Assembly: GCA_033439795.1 (NCBI GenBank)
Contig: JAUTDP010000005.1
Location: 248,001-312,000 of the forward strand
Direction of reading: 5' to 3'
DNA: 64,000 bases
Source of the DNA: Sordaria brevicollis
Lineage: Eukaryota; Ascomycota; Sordariomycetes; Sordariales; Sordariaceae
A program made the position numbers and the translations under genes. The notes beneath the pieces are model-generated. The model searched no databases and had not been told where the DNA came from. It worked only from the letters and a program-made list of their open reading frames with translations. Of the stretch, positions 10,042 to 21,634 are shown one piece after another (positions within the stretch are counted from its first letter, which is position 1; each line of letters starts with the position of its first letter).

Positions 10042-12917
10042 ATGACACGCATCATGACGTCGAGCACAACCCCACCCGTTATCGACAGTTCAACATCAAC
10101 AGCAGTAGGAGCATCAACATCAGCAGGTACAACCACAACGACGGGAAGCACTGCAACAGCGACGACGGCAACAGTACCGCTAACACATCCGACCACAGTA
10201 CCGACTTCGAGACCGGCACGATCTTCATCACCAGGGAGCTACTATGCGATGAGCGACGAGGAGGAAGGCGATTACAACACCATCACTCACACCTCTACGG
10301 GGAGAGGCGTGAAGCTTCTCTACACCAAGAGCAAGGTCCGCAAGTTCCGTTTGCCTCGACTCTTGTCAAAATCAAAATAACTAACAAACATTGGCAGGTC
10401 TACATCCACCCAACACCATCCGCCAAAGACAATATTCCCGGCTATATCGCGCTCCTCCAACAACGAGGAGGCACCCAACATGACCGGCCCCGATCCTCTT
10501 CCTCCTCTTCAGGCCGGGACGACCACCCAGCATCCTCCGACCTCCTCCTAGCCTGGATCCCCGAATCCTCCCTCGGCGAATCCGCCAACCTCTACGTCAA
10601 AGTCGACCTCTGCGACGGTGACTCCCCGCCCAAACAATCCTACCTCGTCCCACCCCCACCGACCGTCACCACCCACCGCGGCTCCGTCGGGCCCTACGCT
10701 TTCGCCATCCCCGTCAGCGCCATTTACTCCCTTCTCATCCGCCCTCCGAGCGTGGGGTGGTGGTGGGGTTCCATCATCATCAACTCTCGCGCCGGCGACT
10801 CCTTTCCCGCGCTCTTCTTTCACGATAGCGAGTGTCAGAGCACGATCTTGCAGAAGAAGAAGCGGACGGCGGATACGTTCGACCCGTTTGGCGATGCGGG
10901 GCAGATGTTTTGGGGCGGTGATGAGGTGTTGAGGTGGTTGAAGAGGTACGTCCAGATTGAGAGGAGCGGGGCGGAGCCGAATATTTATCTTGTCGAACCG
11001 TCGAAGGAGGATAGTGTGGCTTTTGGGGGGAAGCCTACTACTTCCGGTACAAAACAGGGGGAATCTTCGAGGGCAGGTCCGGGTGGTAAAAAGGGAGAAG
11101 AGGCGAGTATGGACCCCTTCGTCAAGTTGATTAAAGAGGCAGGCTGGAACTTGATGGAAAAGTTCAGCAAGGTGACTACCTTCACCAGACAGGCGGCGAA
11201 TGATGTCCTGGACAATCCGCGCGTGCCACCACAGATGAGGAGACTGCTAAGGAACCCAGAGGTGCAGACGTTGCAGGACGAGTTTGATAGCGCGAGGATT
11301 TACTTGGCTAGGTGGGCGATGGGAATCGCGGAGCAGAGCGATAGGGACAGAAATAGGAGGATATGGACAGCGAGGGACGTCATGGAGTTGGAGGATACGG
11401 ATGTGGGTGAGTTTGAACTGGTGGATGGGGCGAATAGTTTGAGTCTGGAGGAAAGGAGGAAAGTGTTGACGATGAAGGAGTGGAAGGGGTTCTTTGATGA
11501 GAGGACGGGCAGGTTGAGCGTTACTGTTGATGAGGTCAAGGAGAGGATCTTTCATGGTGGGCTGGATCCGGAGGATGGGGTGCGCAAAGAGGCCTGGTTG
11601 TTTTTGTTGGGCGTGTATGATTGGTACAGCACGGCGGATGAGCGGAAAGCCCAGGCGGCGTCGCTGAGAGACGCCTACATCAAGCTCAAGGGCGCTTGGT
11701 GGGAAAGGCAGGTTGATTTGGGTGGTGAGGGCGAGGAGGGTGAGTGGTGGAGGGAGCAAAGAAACAGAATAGGTAAGACTTCCCCCTTTTCCAACTTCAG
11801 ATTTACTGTTATGCCCGAGATTCCTAACCCAGCTCTTACTTACAGAAAAGGATGTTCATCGAACAGACCGAAACGTCCCTATCTTTGCCGGCGAAGACAT
11901 CCCCACCCCGATCCTGACTCCCCTTTCGCCTCTACAGGAACCAACGTCCATATGGAGCAGCTCAAGGACATGCTCCTCACCTACAACGAGTACAACAAAG
12001 GGCTAGGCTACGTCCAAGGCATGTCTGACCTTCTCGCTCCCATCTACGCCGTCCTGCAAGACGACGCCCTCGCCTTCTGGGCGTTCCAGCACTTCATGGA
12101 CCGGATGGAGCGCAACTTTTTGCGTGACCAATCCGGCATGCGAGCGCAGCTTTTGGCACTCGACAACCTGGTCCGGTTCATGGACCCGAAGCTGTACGCC
12201 CATCTAGAGTCAGCGGACAGCACCAACTTCTTCTTTTTCTTCCGCATGCTGCTGGTCTGGTACAAGCGCGAGTTTGAGTGGGACGATGTTTTGCGGCTTT
12301 GGGAGGCGTTGTGGACGGATTACCTGAGCAGTGGTTTCCACTTGTTCATCGCGCTGGCTATCCTGGAGAGGCATCGCGATGTGATTATGACGCATTTGAA
12401 GCACTTTGATGAGGTGTTGAAGTATGGTATGTTACCAGCCCCTTTTCACCTCCTATGACATGTATTCGTACTAACAGTGGTGGCAGTGAATGAGTTGTCG
12501 ACAACAATAGACCTAGAATCAACGCTCATCCGCGCCGAAGCCCTCTTCCAGCGCTTCCGCCGGTTGATCGAGGCCATCGACAGGAAGGAACATTTCCCTG
12601 GTCCGAGGAGGACGTTGTCAACTGCCACGTCGGCATCGGCGACTGCAGCTTTGGCAGAGAACAAGGCCGAAGGATCTAAATTGCCCAGTCCGCCTTTGCC
12701 GCCTAGGCCTCAGTCGGGGCCTAGGGCTGCTTCTTCACCTGCGACAGCTACGAATAAGGGCAAGAATGCGGCTGCGAAAACGGCGGAAGAAGATAAGGAG
12801 GAGAAGGTGGAAAAGATCGTGACGCCGGCCTTGAGAAAGTTGTTGAGTAGGGAAGTGGAGATTATACGGGCTCCGGTTAAGGAGGGGCAGGGTTACCCGA
12901 CCAGGGAGAGGGCGTAG
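10042..12917 (+). CDS. GYP7: Gyp7-like Rab GTPase-activating protein (TBC), frameshifted in this sequence
   Basis: The model is join(10042..10335,10398..11772,11846..12426,12487..12917). The N-terminus holds the Gyp7 family segment KLLYTKSK|VYIHPT spanning intron 1, whose donor GTCCGC is weak. The TBC domain starts at VRKEAWLFLLGVYDW. The catalytic arginine motif KDVHRTDR begins exon 3, and the glutamine-finger motif GYVQGMSDLL follows. Gyp7 proteins stimulate GTP hydrolysis by Ypt7/Rab7 on vacuoles and late endosomes. Reading through exon 3, the conserved frame changes at the CCCC run 11901-11904: the arginine-finger stretch and the glutamine-finger stretch are in different frames and one base is missing between them. 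Both sides look well conserved, so an assembly error in a homopolymer is as likely as a real mutation. Unbroken, it would be about 890 residues. Confidence 0.85.
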
Positions 12918-13416
12918 TTTGGTGATGGACAGGTATAGGTATGTGTAACGATGGGATGATTGACATTGGCATCGTTTTGTGTCGTGGGAAGTGCGTTGGG
13001 ATATCACTGGAATGGGCACAGGCAAGGAACGGTAGGAACTGACATTGATGGATTATAGCATGGTTAACATGGAGTAAACGAACTTGTTTCATAACGTATT
13101 TCTGAATCGTTTTTCCAGCCTAGAATTCAACTTTTTGTGATCTGTATTACTGCGAGAACCAAAGTACAAAATTTACCAAGTGAAGATGTAGAAACCAAGA
13201 TATGCCAATCCCATAACGCCTCATAAGTCATCCACGGTCTTCCTCGAACCGTTTCTAAATCGGACAGGATTCCGCTCCTTGCTTGCTCTCTCATCATGAT
13301 GTCGAACATTGGATTATCGCCGTCCTCCCTCGTTACTGTCTTTTTCGTTTCCTTTTTGATCTCCTCCCACTTATTGCTTATCGAAAACATAACCCTCCTC
13401 TTTATCCCGTTTCTTC
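12918..13416. other. Convergent 3' intergenic region, GYP7 / Sfk1-like gene
   Basis: About 500 bases between the stop codons of two convergent genes; expected to hold both 3' UTRs. No gene, repeat or obvious polyadenylation hexamer is clear. Confidence 0.5.
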
Positions 13417-14418
13417 CTAAAAGTCATTAGGCAAAGCCATCCCCCTTAACCCGCTCTGCTGATTCGGTGCCGTTCCCGGTCTGCTACCACCGTACCCTCC
13501 ATTGTTACTGTAGTAGCTGTTCCTCTGATTATACCCATGATGACCATGTCCCTCACCCATCAACGTCCTATCACTCCCCGCAATTCCTTGCTCCTCCATA
13601 CTCTGGCCCGCATGCTCATTCATGCCCTTGTTACCCCTATAACCTCCGGAACCCTTCGTCCTGACCGCCGGATAAAGGTCAATCCAGAACGAGAACACAT
13701 AAAAGCTGAAAATGAAAGCAATCGTCCACTCCAACACCGCAGCCGGGTTATAGTTTTTCGTGAAACTGCAACTCGCAAAAGCGATAGCGAGGGCGATTTC
13801 CACAATGACGAAAACCAGTTTAATCCAGAAACTGATCCTCAACACACGATGGTCGCGATATCGCATCCCAAGTCTTTGATATTCCCAGCAGATGAAAATC
13901 GCCGAAATGACGTACCCGGCAATGAACAACAGCAAGAAGATGTTATGCAACTTGCTGTGTCTAGCCGTGTCGAAGATGGACAACAAAATGAGACCGCAGG
14001 TGCCGATGATGGCAAACACGATGGTCATTCCGGACAGAATCTTCTCGGTTAGGGTGGTGTTGGGGACGAGGCGGCCCTTGTGGCGAAGCCATCTATCGGC
14101 GCCGAAGGACAGGTCGAGGAAGACGGTGGTGACGCAGCAACCCGCGATGAACAAAGGTTTGAGTGTCGAGGCGCCAACGTCCGAGATGTAGGCGATGGTT
14201 TGGCGCGGGTCCATGGAGGAGTAGTGTCGGTAGTCTTCGTTGACGCACCAGTAGCAGAGGAGGCCCAAGAGGGTGCCGAGCCAGACGACCCCGGAGATTA
14301 TGGGGAAGATCTGGTAGAAGGTCATGGTTAGTTTGGGCTGTTAAAAGAGAAAAATGGTTGGGGAAGGGGGGAAGGTGAAGTAAAGGCTTACCCAGTATGA
14401 TAGTATCCCTCGCAACAT
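13417..14418 (-). CDS. Sfk1/Frag1/DRAM-family polytopic membrane protein
   Basis: Two exons, complement(join(13417..14337,14392..14418)), give 315 residues. Exon 1 encodes only nine residues (MLRGILSYW), followed by donor GTAAGC and acceptor AACAG; a start at the in-frame ATG at 14325 would avoid this intron. About six hydrophobic helices are visible, beginning with IFPIISGVVWLGTLLG, and the loop after helix 1 has the family-like pattern ISDVGA followed by KPLFIAG. The tail is hydrophilic, Gly/Asn/Tyr-rich. Sfk1-type proteins of the plasma membrane assist the PI4-kinase Stt4 and lipid asymmetry in yeast; the DRAM branch is linked to autophagy. Which role applies here cannot be told from sequence alone. 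Confidence 0.8.
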
Positions 14419-15877
14419 TTTGGCGGTTGGTGGTGGTGATGATGGTATGATGTAATACGGGTTCTGTGCGGCTAACAGCACACGAGCTGAAGATGCAGGA
14501 ACCAGGAACGAGCGTGGTTGAGTTTGGACGAAGCACGCCCTTCCTCTGAAGTGCTTCGCTGGTGGGAAAAATGTGGTGTGGTGGTAGAGGATGTTGATAT
14601 GGCTACCTCTAGATTAGATATTACGAATCCTGGAAATGGAAGTTTTGTTTGACGAATGTTGGAAGTCGTCTCGGCAGCCACAATCGGCTGTTGGGTGTTA
14701 TGTGCCACAGTTCGTGTTGTTTGCGTGTCAAAGGTCGAGTGGAAGGTTGACAGCGGAAAACTCTGACAAAAGTTCCGGGTTCTCACAGGAAGGGGAAAGA
14801 GTTGGACGAAACGGGATGAATGGAAGACAATGAAGGGGGGGGGGGGGGGGGGATGATGTGACCTTAAGGAGTGTCTTTGGGATGTTCTAGGTTTTAGACG
14901 TCCTAACGTCGTTCATGATGATGCTTACAAGTCGTGAATTCCTTCCTTGTCTGCCGTGGTATTGGCAATCTGGGCATGGCATGGTTTTTCGTTCTGTTTC
15001 ATCATTATTTTCCTCTGATCCCGGCGATATAACGGAGAATGCCATATGTCGATCTCGTGGTCCTTGGGCTTGAGGTTGGGTGCCGGACTGATGTCGAAGC
15101 CCGTCCATCCCATACGATAGCGGATAGAGTCATGAGCAAAAACGACTGAACACTGCCACTTTTGGTTGGGTGAGCAGTGACGTCAGGGTCCAAACGTCTG
15201 CTCATCCCTACGGAGCACTGTGCCGTCGGGGGTTTAGCGTGTTTTAGTGCCCATTGACTAAGCGATCAATTGCGGATACAGGGGTCTTGTGTTTGTTAGT
15301 GCAAGCCTACCTAAATCGAAAGGAACGGTGTGACGGTGTCATCGGCAGAACACCGCGGGAGAGACCACGAGTCGAAGGTGAGATGCATATCGCGATAAGA
15401 TATCGATGTGAATATGTGAGGAAAAGTTACAGATGATCCATGCCTTTCATTGGCAAGAATATCTGCTTTTCTGATGCTGACTTGAGAACCTCAGATGGAA
15501 GTCGTTATCTCAACCCTACCAAGCGGGCAGTGGACCCACAGGCACACGGGGAAACACCTCCACTGTTTGTCAGGGCCCTTCCGCCCGCCGAATCCATCAC
15601 CGCGCATTTCCATCCGCCAAAGCTTAAAATTCCTCTCTCCCTTCCCTTATCCTCCTTATCTTAACTCCGCCCATGCAAGGCTGCCTCTACGAAGCTGCCC
15701 AACAACACAACAAAACAACACCTGAACACCGACCGGCTGTTGATCTGCCGTTGGCGCCCGACCTTTTTCTTCCGTCGAACCTGTCTCTGCCACGCTCAGC
15801 CGATCGACTGTTCTGACATCGCCGTACACCGTCCACCGCCCGCCCGAGGGTTGATTCAACCGAAACAACCAGCAAAG
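14419..15877. promoter_or_regulatory. Divergent promoter region, Sfk1-like gene / KIN28
   Basis: About 1.5 kb separates two divergent starts and should hold both promoters. It contains an 18-base G run at 14835-14852. A pyrimidine-rich tract lies at about 15630-15660, upstream of KIN28. No coding frame is convincing. Confidence 0.5.
14835..14852 (+). repeat. Poly-G tract (18 G)
   Basis: Eighteen consecutive G residues in the intergenic space between the divergent Sfk1-like gene and KIN28. The length may vary between strains or be misread by sequencing. It could form a G-quadruplex, but no function is shown. Confidence 0.95.
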
Positions 15878-17165
15878 ATGGCGAACTCCCCTCTCGTTGC
15901 GCGCCCGACCGATGCGCTCCAACCTTCGAAACCCCTTCCGTCATCCAGCGGCGGCACCCCTAGCGGCGGTCTTCCGCGCTCGGCCCGGGGCCAACGGATC
16001 GCCGCCGAAGCCCGTCCGACTATGGATCTGATGGAGCAGATGAACGAAGACGAGAAGAACAAGTACATAAAGGGTGCGTCTCCTTTGCATACCATCCCCG
16101 TTCCCAATCACCGATCTAACCTCCTTTGTGCGCGCAGGAAAGAAACTCGGCGAGGGTACCTACGCCAACGTCTACCTCGGCCACTCCTGCCTCGACGCCT
16201 CCGTCAAAGTCGCCATCAAGAAGATCAAAGTCCAAAAGGAATACCAAGACGGCATCGCCCCGGACGCTATCCGCGAGATGAAGTACCTCCAGAAACTGCG
16301 CGGCCACGCCAACATCATCATTTTGCACAGTGTCTTTTCCTCCAAGGATCAGAACCTCAACCTCGTGTTGGAATACCTACCGTTGGGCGACCTGGAAATG
16401 CTCATCCGCGACGTCGACCACGTCCGCTACGGCGCTGCCGACATCAAGGCGTGGATGGGCATGCTGACCCGCGCGGTGTGGTGGTGTCATGATAACTATG
16501 TGCTGCATAGAGATATCAAGCCGAATAACTTGTTGATTGCCGCCGATGGCGAGGTGAAATTGGCCGATTTTGGTCTGGCGAGGAGTTTTGCTGATCCGGG
16601 GGTGAGGATGACGGCCAATGTTATTACCAGATGGTACCGCCCCCCTGAGCTGCTTTTTGGTGCCAGACACTATTCCGGGGCAGTAGATATTTGGTCTGTC
16701 GGCTTGGTCTTTGCGGAGTTGATTATTCGTGCGCCTTACCTCCCTGGTAACTCAGAGGTGGAACAGATCGCGCTGATCTGCAGAGAAATCGGCACGCCGA
16801 CGGAGGAGAACTGGCCCGGCGTGACGCAGCTAAAGGAGTACACGGTCCCCAGCGACGTGACGCCCGTGGCCGGCAAGGACAAGTACATGGGTCGGTTCGG
16901 CGCGGTCGGGTCCGATGGTGTTGACCTGCTAGCCAAGACGTTGATTCTGGACCCGAGGAGGCGTATCACGGCGAGGGAGATGCTGGAACACAGGTGGTGG
17001 AAGGCTGACCCGAAGCCGACGCCCAAGTATGATCTGCCGAAGAAGACGGCAGGTGCTGAGGAGAAGGCTGCCGCGGATCTTAAGAGGAGAAACGGCATGG
17101 CTGAGGATGATGATGTGCGCGGGTCCAAGGTCGCCAGAAAATTGGATTTTGGTGCCGCCAGGTGA
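15878..17165 (+). CDS. KIN28: Cyclin-dependent kinase Kin28/CDK7
   Basis: Two exons, join(15878..16073,16138..17165), give 407 residues. The intron has donor GTGCGT, branch CTAAC and acceptor GCAG. The kinase domain begins about residue 66: glycine loop GKKLGEGTYANVYLG, VAIKKIK lysine, the C-helix APDAIREMK in place of PSTAIRE, catalytic HRDIKPNNLL, metal-binding DFGLARSF, and T-loop TRWYRPPELLFGARHY. The last motif and the LFGAR segment are typical of CDK7 rather than the cell-cycle CDKs. CDK7 with cyclin H and Mat1 forms the TFIIK part of TFIIH and phosphorylates Ser5/7 of the RNA polymerase II tail; in some fungi it also activates CDKs. A 60-residue Ser/Pro-rich N-terminal extension is longer than in yeast Kin28. 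It is convergent with the recyclin gene. Confidence 0.92.
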
Positions 17166-17608
17166 GGTAGCTATGGGAGCAAGCATTTCTGGGAAGGCAT
17201 TTAGATACTTGTGAATGGATACACATACACTGGATTGGAAAGGGAGGTTTACAGTATGCACGGCATCAACATCATAGAGCGAGAGAAAGGCGTTTGGGCG
17301 CATGACACTGATTGACAATAGAGATTATTGCTCGTTTGACACCACATGCTGTTACGTTTCTTATATCGAGGCATAGTATGTCAAATATGCATATATGCTA
17401 TGTGATCGATGTGATTATGCCGAATATCCCATTTTTTCTAACCAGAATTTTCAAAATGCTTTCTGCTCTGTATTCCAAAATCTGCGCTGTTAGTTGATTA
17501 TATACTTTCCATACCTTCTATACCTTCCCCCCCTCCGCACTACCTGTCATTACTAGCCGCCTTGACCCCATTCCATTTAATCTACCTTCTGCTCCGTTCC
17601 CAGGGCAA
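17166..17608. other. Convergent 3' intergenic region, KIN28 / RCY1
   Basis: About 440 bases between two stop codons of convergent genes, AT-richer than the flanking exons. It should hold both 3' UTRs; nothing else is recognisable. Confidence 0.5.
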
Positions 17609-20600
17609 TCACATAACCAAACACTCCAACCCATACATCGCCCTCTCCACCTCCTTCCTAACATTATACCAATCTGCCCTCCGCTCCGCATACTCATACA
17701 CCTCCTCCGCCCTAAACACACCACTAAACCTTTCATTATCCGCAATGATGGTCGCCATCTCTTTAGCATGGTGCTTAGCGTCAATCAGGTATATCTGGCT
17801 TAGCTCCCTTAGGGCCTTGAAGTAGGCCAGCAAGTCGTTATTCTTGAGGGTGCGGATGTATTCGTAGTAGAGGTTCACGTCGGCGATGAGTTTGATAGCG
17901 CCTTCGGTCGAGATGCGTTGCCTCTTTAAGTGCTTGCAGACGGCGGCGAAGAGGCGGAGGCCGACTTCGCCGTTGAAGACGTCGAGCATCGACTTGTCCG
18001 TGGAGCCGGTCAGCATGGAGGTGTGGCTGGCTACGAGGTCACGGATGCGGAGGGCGGTGGCGGTAGGACCGATGTCTTGCGGTCCGAGGGAACTTGTGTT
18101 GTTGTTGGATGAGCCGCCGGGGGTGGTGGGCGTTCCTGGCAAAGAGGGAAGGGACCAGATGGAGGGTGTACCGGATTTGTATCTGCTTTTCCTGTTGTTA
18201 CCGCCACTGCTGCTGGTGTTGGTGGTGCCTTCCGTGGTGGTGCTCATCCCGCTGATGCTGGCGGCGTCGTTGAACGGGTCCGTCGTCATGGTTGGGTTGT
18301 AATCGGTCGGTAGCTGGGTCGTGGCGCACACGTATTCGACTTCATCCATCAGCACGTCGATGCCCTTGTTCAGACCCGCCGCGACGCTTTCGTCAAGCAT
18401 TTGCTCGAACTTCTTCTTGGCCAGGCCGGCTGGGTCCAAGAAGTCGTTGCGGTCGGCGATCTTGGGCGTTGTAAGCTGTTGCTCATAGAAGACGTCAATC
18501 ATTTGTGAGATAAGGTCGCCCACGTTGACGAGCTCGATGAAGGTCACTAGAGGCGCCACGCCACCTTTGTCGTGATGGGAGACTTCGCGCGGGTTGTATT
18601 GCGAAAGGTGGGCGACAGCCTTGTCGAAACCGGGCTTGATGTGACGGCCGCCTAGGATACGGAGTAACGCCACGAAGATGGCCTCGCATTGATCGCGGGC
18701 TTCGCCGCCAGCTTGTCCGCCTAGCTGGATGAAGACAGCAGCGCGGCCCAAGCTTGATTTGGCTTCGTGGACGAGACTGAGGGCAACCTCGATGCTGAAA
18801 AGAGACTTAATGCCCTCTAGTCTGGACGTCATTAGCGCAGCCTTTGCTGCTAGCTCATCCGTGGGGGCCTTGTCCGGCAAAGGGCTTCCTGTACGGTCAG
18901 CTATTACCGGCGCCATCAAACTCGGGGATGTTGAACGAGCCAGCTCAGAGCTTCCAGGCGTTTGTAGCTCCTCGCCGTTCGCGGCTGCAGCTGCCGAACT
19001 TGTTGTCGTCGATGTCGTAGCCGGCTTCGAAGAAGCAAAGGGTGACCCCAGCGGTAAACTCGGAAGAACCGAAACGGGCATCATGACCACCTTCTTGAAC
19101 GACGTCAAGAAGTCCTTCTTGTCCGCCTGCCTGTTGGTAAAGCTGCCCATGTAGAACGACTCTGCCGTAGCGTCCTGCTCCGACAGCTTTTTATCCCACT
19201 CTGCCACTTCGGCTTCGGCCTGTTTCGTGAAATAATCCAGCTCGTCCGCCAGGTACAGATCCAGATGCTGCTCAAAAACTTTAAGTGCGTACTCCTTTGC
19301 CAGCTCCTCCTGGTTTTTTACTTCATCCTCGGGCGCATTCACCGTCCTAAAGAACGCCAACGTCTGCTCAAACAGTCCCGAAACAGCCTTGACATACGCC
19401 GCCAGGCTTCTTTCGTGCGTCTCGTCAAACAGCGGCGTCACGTAATCCGTAAGAATATCATCCCGAATCTTGCCCATCAACGACCAGAAAACCTCGGCCG
19501 GCTTCGGAAACACTCTCTGAATAATATCCGCCTGCTCATTGACTTTTAGCGTCAAAACCTCAAAGAACCTGCGGGATGGCTCCAGCGAGACATCGTCCTG
19601 CATCGCCTGGTTGACGCAGTCCATCGGGTTCGCCAGCACCTCCTTGTCGCTAAAAATGGGATGTTTCTGAATGAAAAGCTCCACGGCCGCCGTGCCACCA
19701 TTTAGCAGGTCTAAAACGTGCGCGTACTTGTGCATCCGCCCGTCCACGTCCCAGAACTCGTAGCCCGTCTCGAACTCGTGCAGGACCGCGCTTTCGAAGA
19801 TGCCCGCCATTGTAGCGAGCTTTTCTTCTCTTTGGCGCCAGCCGGCCGCCCAATCGCTCTTTGCGAATGTCCGCAAGTTGGCAAGCATCTGCGCTTGTCG
19901 CTCCGGGTCCCGAAATACCCGGAAGACCACAGGGTCGGTGTGCGACTTGGCTTTGGCCAGGTCAAAGTAGAACGGTGCCAGGGCGCCGTAGATCTTGCCA
20001 TATTCTTGGCGGGCATGGCCCCGGATGGAGCGGGCATTCTTTATAACATTCAGCAAAGCCTCGGGGTCGGAGAACGGATCTTTTGATGGTGTTGCCGATA
20101 GCAGTCCCCCGGCCGTAGGTGCTCCTCCAACTTTCAAAGTCTCAAACCCATCCTGCAATCCATGTTCCATCTCCTCCATCGCCCTTTTCTGCGCCGCCTC
20201 TCTTATCTGTTGTTCCCTCTTTTGTTGTTCTTCTGCAATTCGTTTCCTCCTCTGTTCTTCTTCTCCCGCGTCAAACAGCGTTGTGGTAATAACCGGTGGC
20301 GGTGTTGGTTGTTGTAGTCCAGGAAACAAATGTTGTGTCTGTCCCGGAATAACGTTGTGTCCCCTCCCTGCTGCTTGCGCGGCAGCCAGGCGTTCTCGTT
20401 CGGCCCGCTCGGCGGCTTCTCGCCTTCGCTTCATGACTTCCTCGAACCGCCGGCGCGCTTCGGCTTCGTCCCATACTCCCATGGACCGGAGCCGGGCGAC
20501 CCAGCGGGTGTCGTCGTAGACCATCTCGCGCATGCGGCGGGAGGTGCGGGCGAAGCGGAGCAGGTCGGAGACGGGGAGGTAGTCGAGGATTGTGACGAGG

Positions 20601-20828
20601 ATTTCTAGACCATTGGTATGAAGTGTTAGTCAAAGTTCGGTTTGAAGATGGAATGAGAGGAAAAATCGTACCGGCTGGTAATACTGGCTTGGAATCAATC
20701 ATTGTCGTGGCTCGAAGGGCGTTCAGGATGCTTCCGTTCTTGTTCTGGCCGGCTGCTGCCATTGCTGACGATGGAGAGGCGGACTTTGCTCCGGCGCCGG
20801 CCATGGATGCCCTCTTGAAGTTGGACAT
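17609..20828 (-). CDS. RCY1: Recyclin-1, F-box and Sec10-like protein with CaaX tail
   Basis: Two exons, complement(join(17609..20604,20672..20828)), give 1050 residues. The intron (donor GTACGA, branch CTAAC, acceptor TCTAG) splits the F-box, which reads EILVTILDYLPVSDLLRFAR at about residues 53-72 and continues to DDTRW. A coiled, Glu/Arg-rich segment (RRRFEEVMKRR, then EEEQRRKRIAEEQQKREQQI) follows. The long C-terminal body is Sec10-like. The protein ends in CLVM, a CaaX box, as in yeast Rcy1, whose CaaX box is needed for function. Rcy1 is an F-box protein that binds Skp1 and drives recycling of SNAREs such as Snc1 from endosomes to the Golgi; the fission yeast homologue is Pof6. Ser/Thr-rich linkers around residues 560-620 and 840-880 are probably disordered. 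Sec10 itself would lack the F-box and CaaX. Confidence 0.88.
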
Positions 20829-21634
20829 AATTTCTTTTGTGTCTGTCCCTCTGTTCGAGTATGTGATACGTGGTTATGGCTTATATACAAAATACAAAGC
20901 TGGATATTGTCTGATGTTGCCGTTATTGGTGATGTTCAAGGCGTTGGTGTTGAGGATCGAATAACGGAATAAGGGTCCAGTAGGTGGTGTAGTAGTCTTT
21001 CAAGGCGGGACGTATCGTCGATTCATGCTGGAGGAGTCGTTGCTCTTGTATCGGTCGATTGGACAGCATAGAGCAAACCACAGCTCCGTAATAGTAGTAA
21101 ACAGCAAAAAGGCGGAATGCAAAAGGCAAGCAGTTGGATACGACGATACAGGCGGAGATGTGTGCTGTCCTGTCCCATGTTGATGCCCGGACCTGGTGCG
21201 GTGGTGGGCTTATCACGTAACTGTAACTTCAGGGGGACCCGCCAAAATGGGGTGTGCCTCGCGGGGCTCCGGAGCAGACAGCTGCATTGGATTTGAGCCA
21301 AATATAGCACCCCGTAGGGGTCCCGGGTTAGGGTTCTACGAAGGGGAGAGACACTGTAACTGCGCCACCCCCTGACTACGAACAAGCTCTACAGGTAGAA
21401 ACCTAAAACAAAGACAATAGCTACGTACCTCTAGCTAGAGATAACCAGATGAAGACAAAGGAAGCAGAAAAATAACCGATAGTAGCTTAGTTTGCGGTCA
21501 TGTGTGTTATTGATACGATGGTACATGTCTCAAAGACATCTTCAAACCTGGTCATCACCATCGCCTACTATTTACAGTTCAGGCTCGTCCGAGTTTCTAG
21601 CGACATAGCTTGATTAGACGACATTCGGGTCTCA
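20829..21634. promoter_or_regulatory. RCY1 upstream and GLS1 downstream region
   Basis: About 800 bases between two minus-strand genes. It should hold the RCY1 promoter and the GLS1 3' UTR. A 12-base palindrome, CTCTAGCTAGAG, lies at about 21430-21441. No coding frame is supported. Confidence 0.45.
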
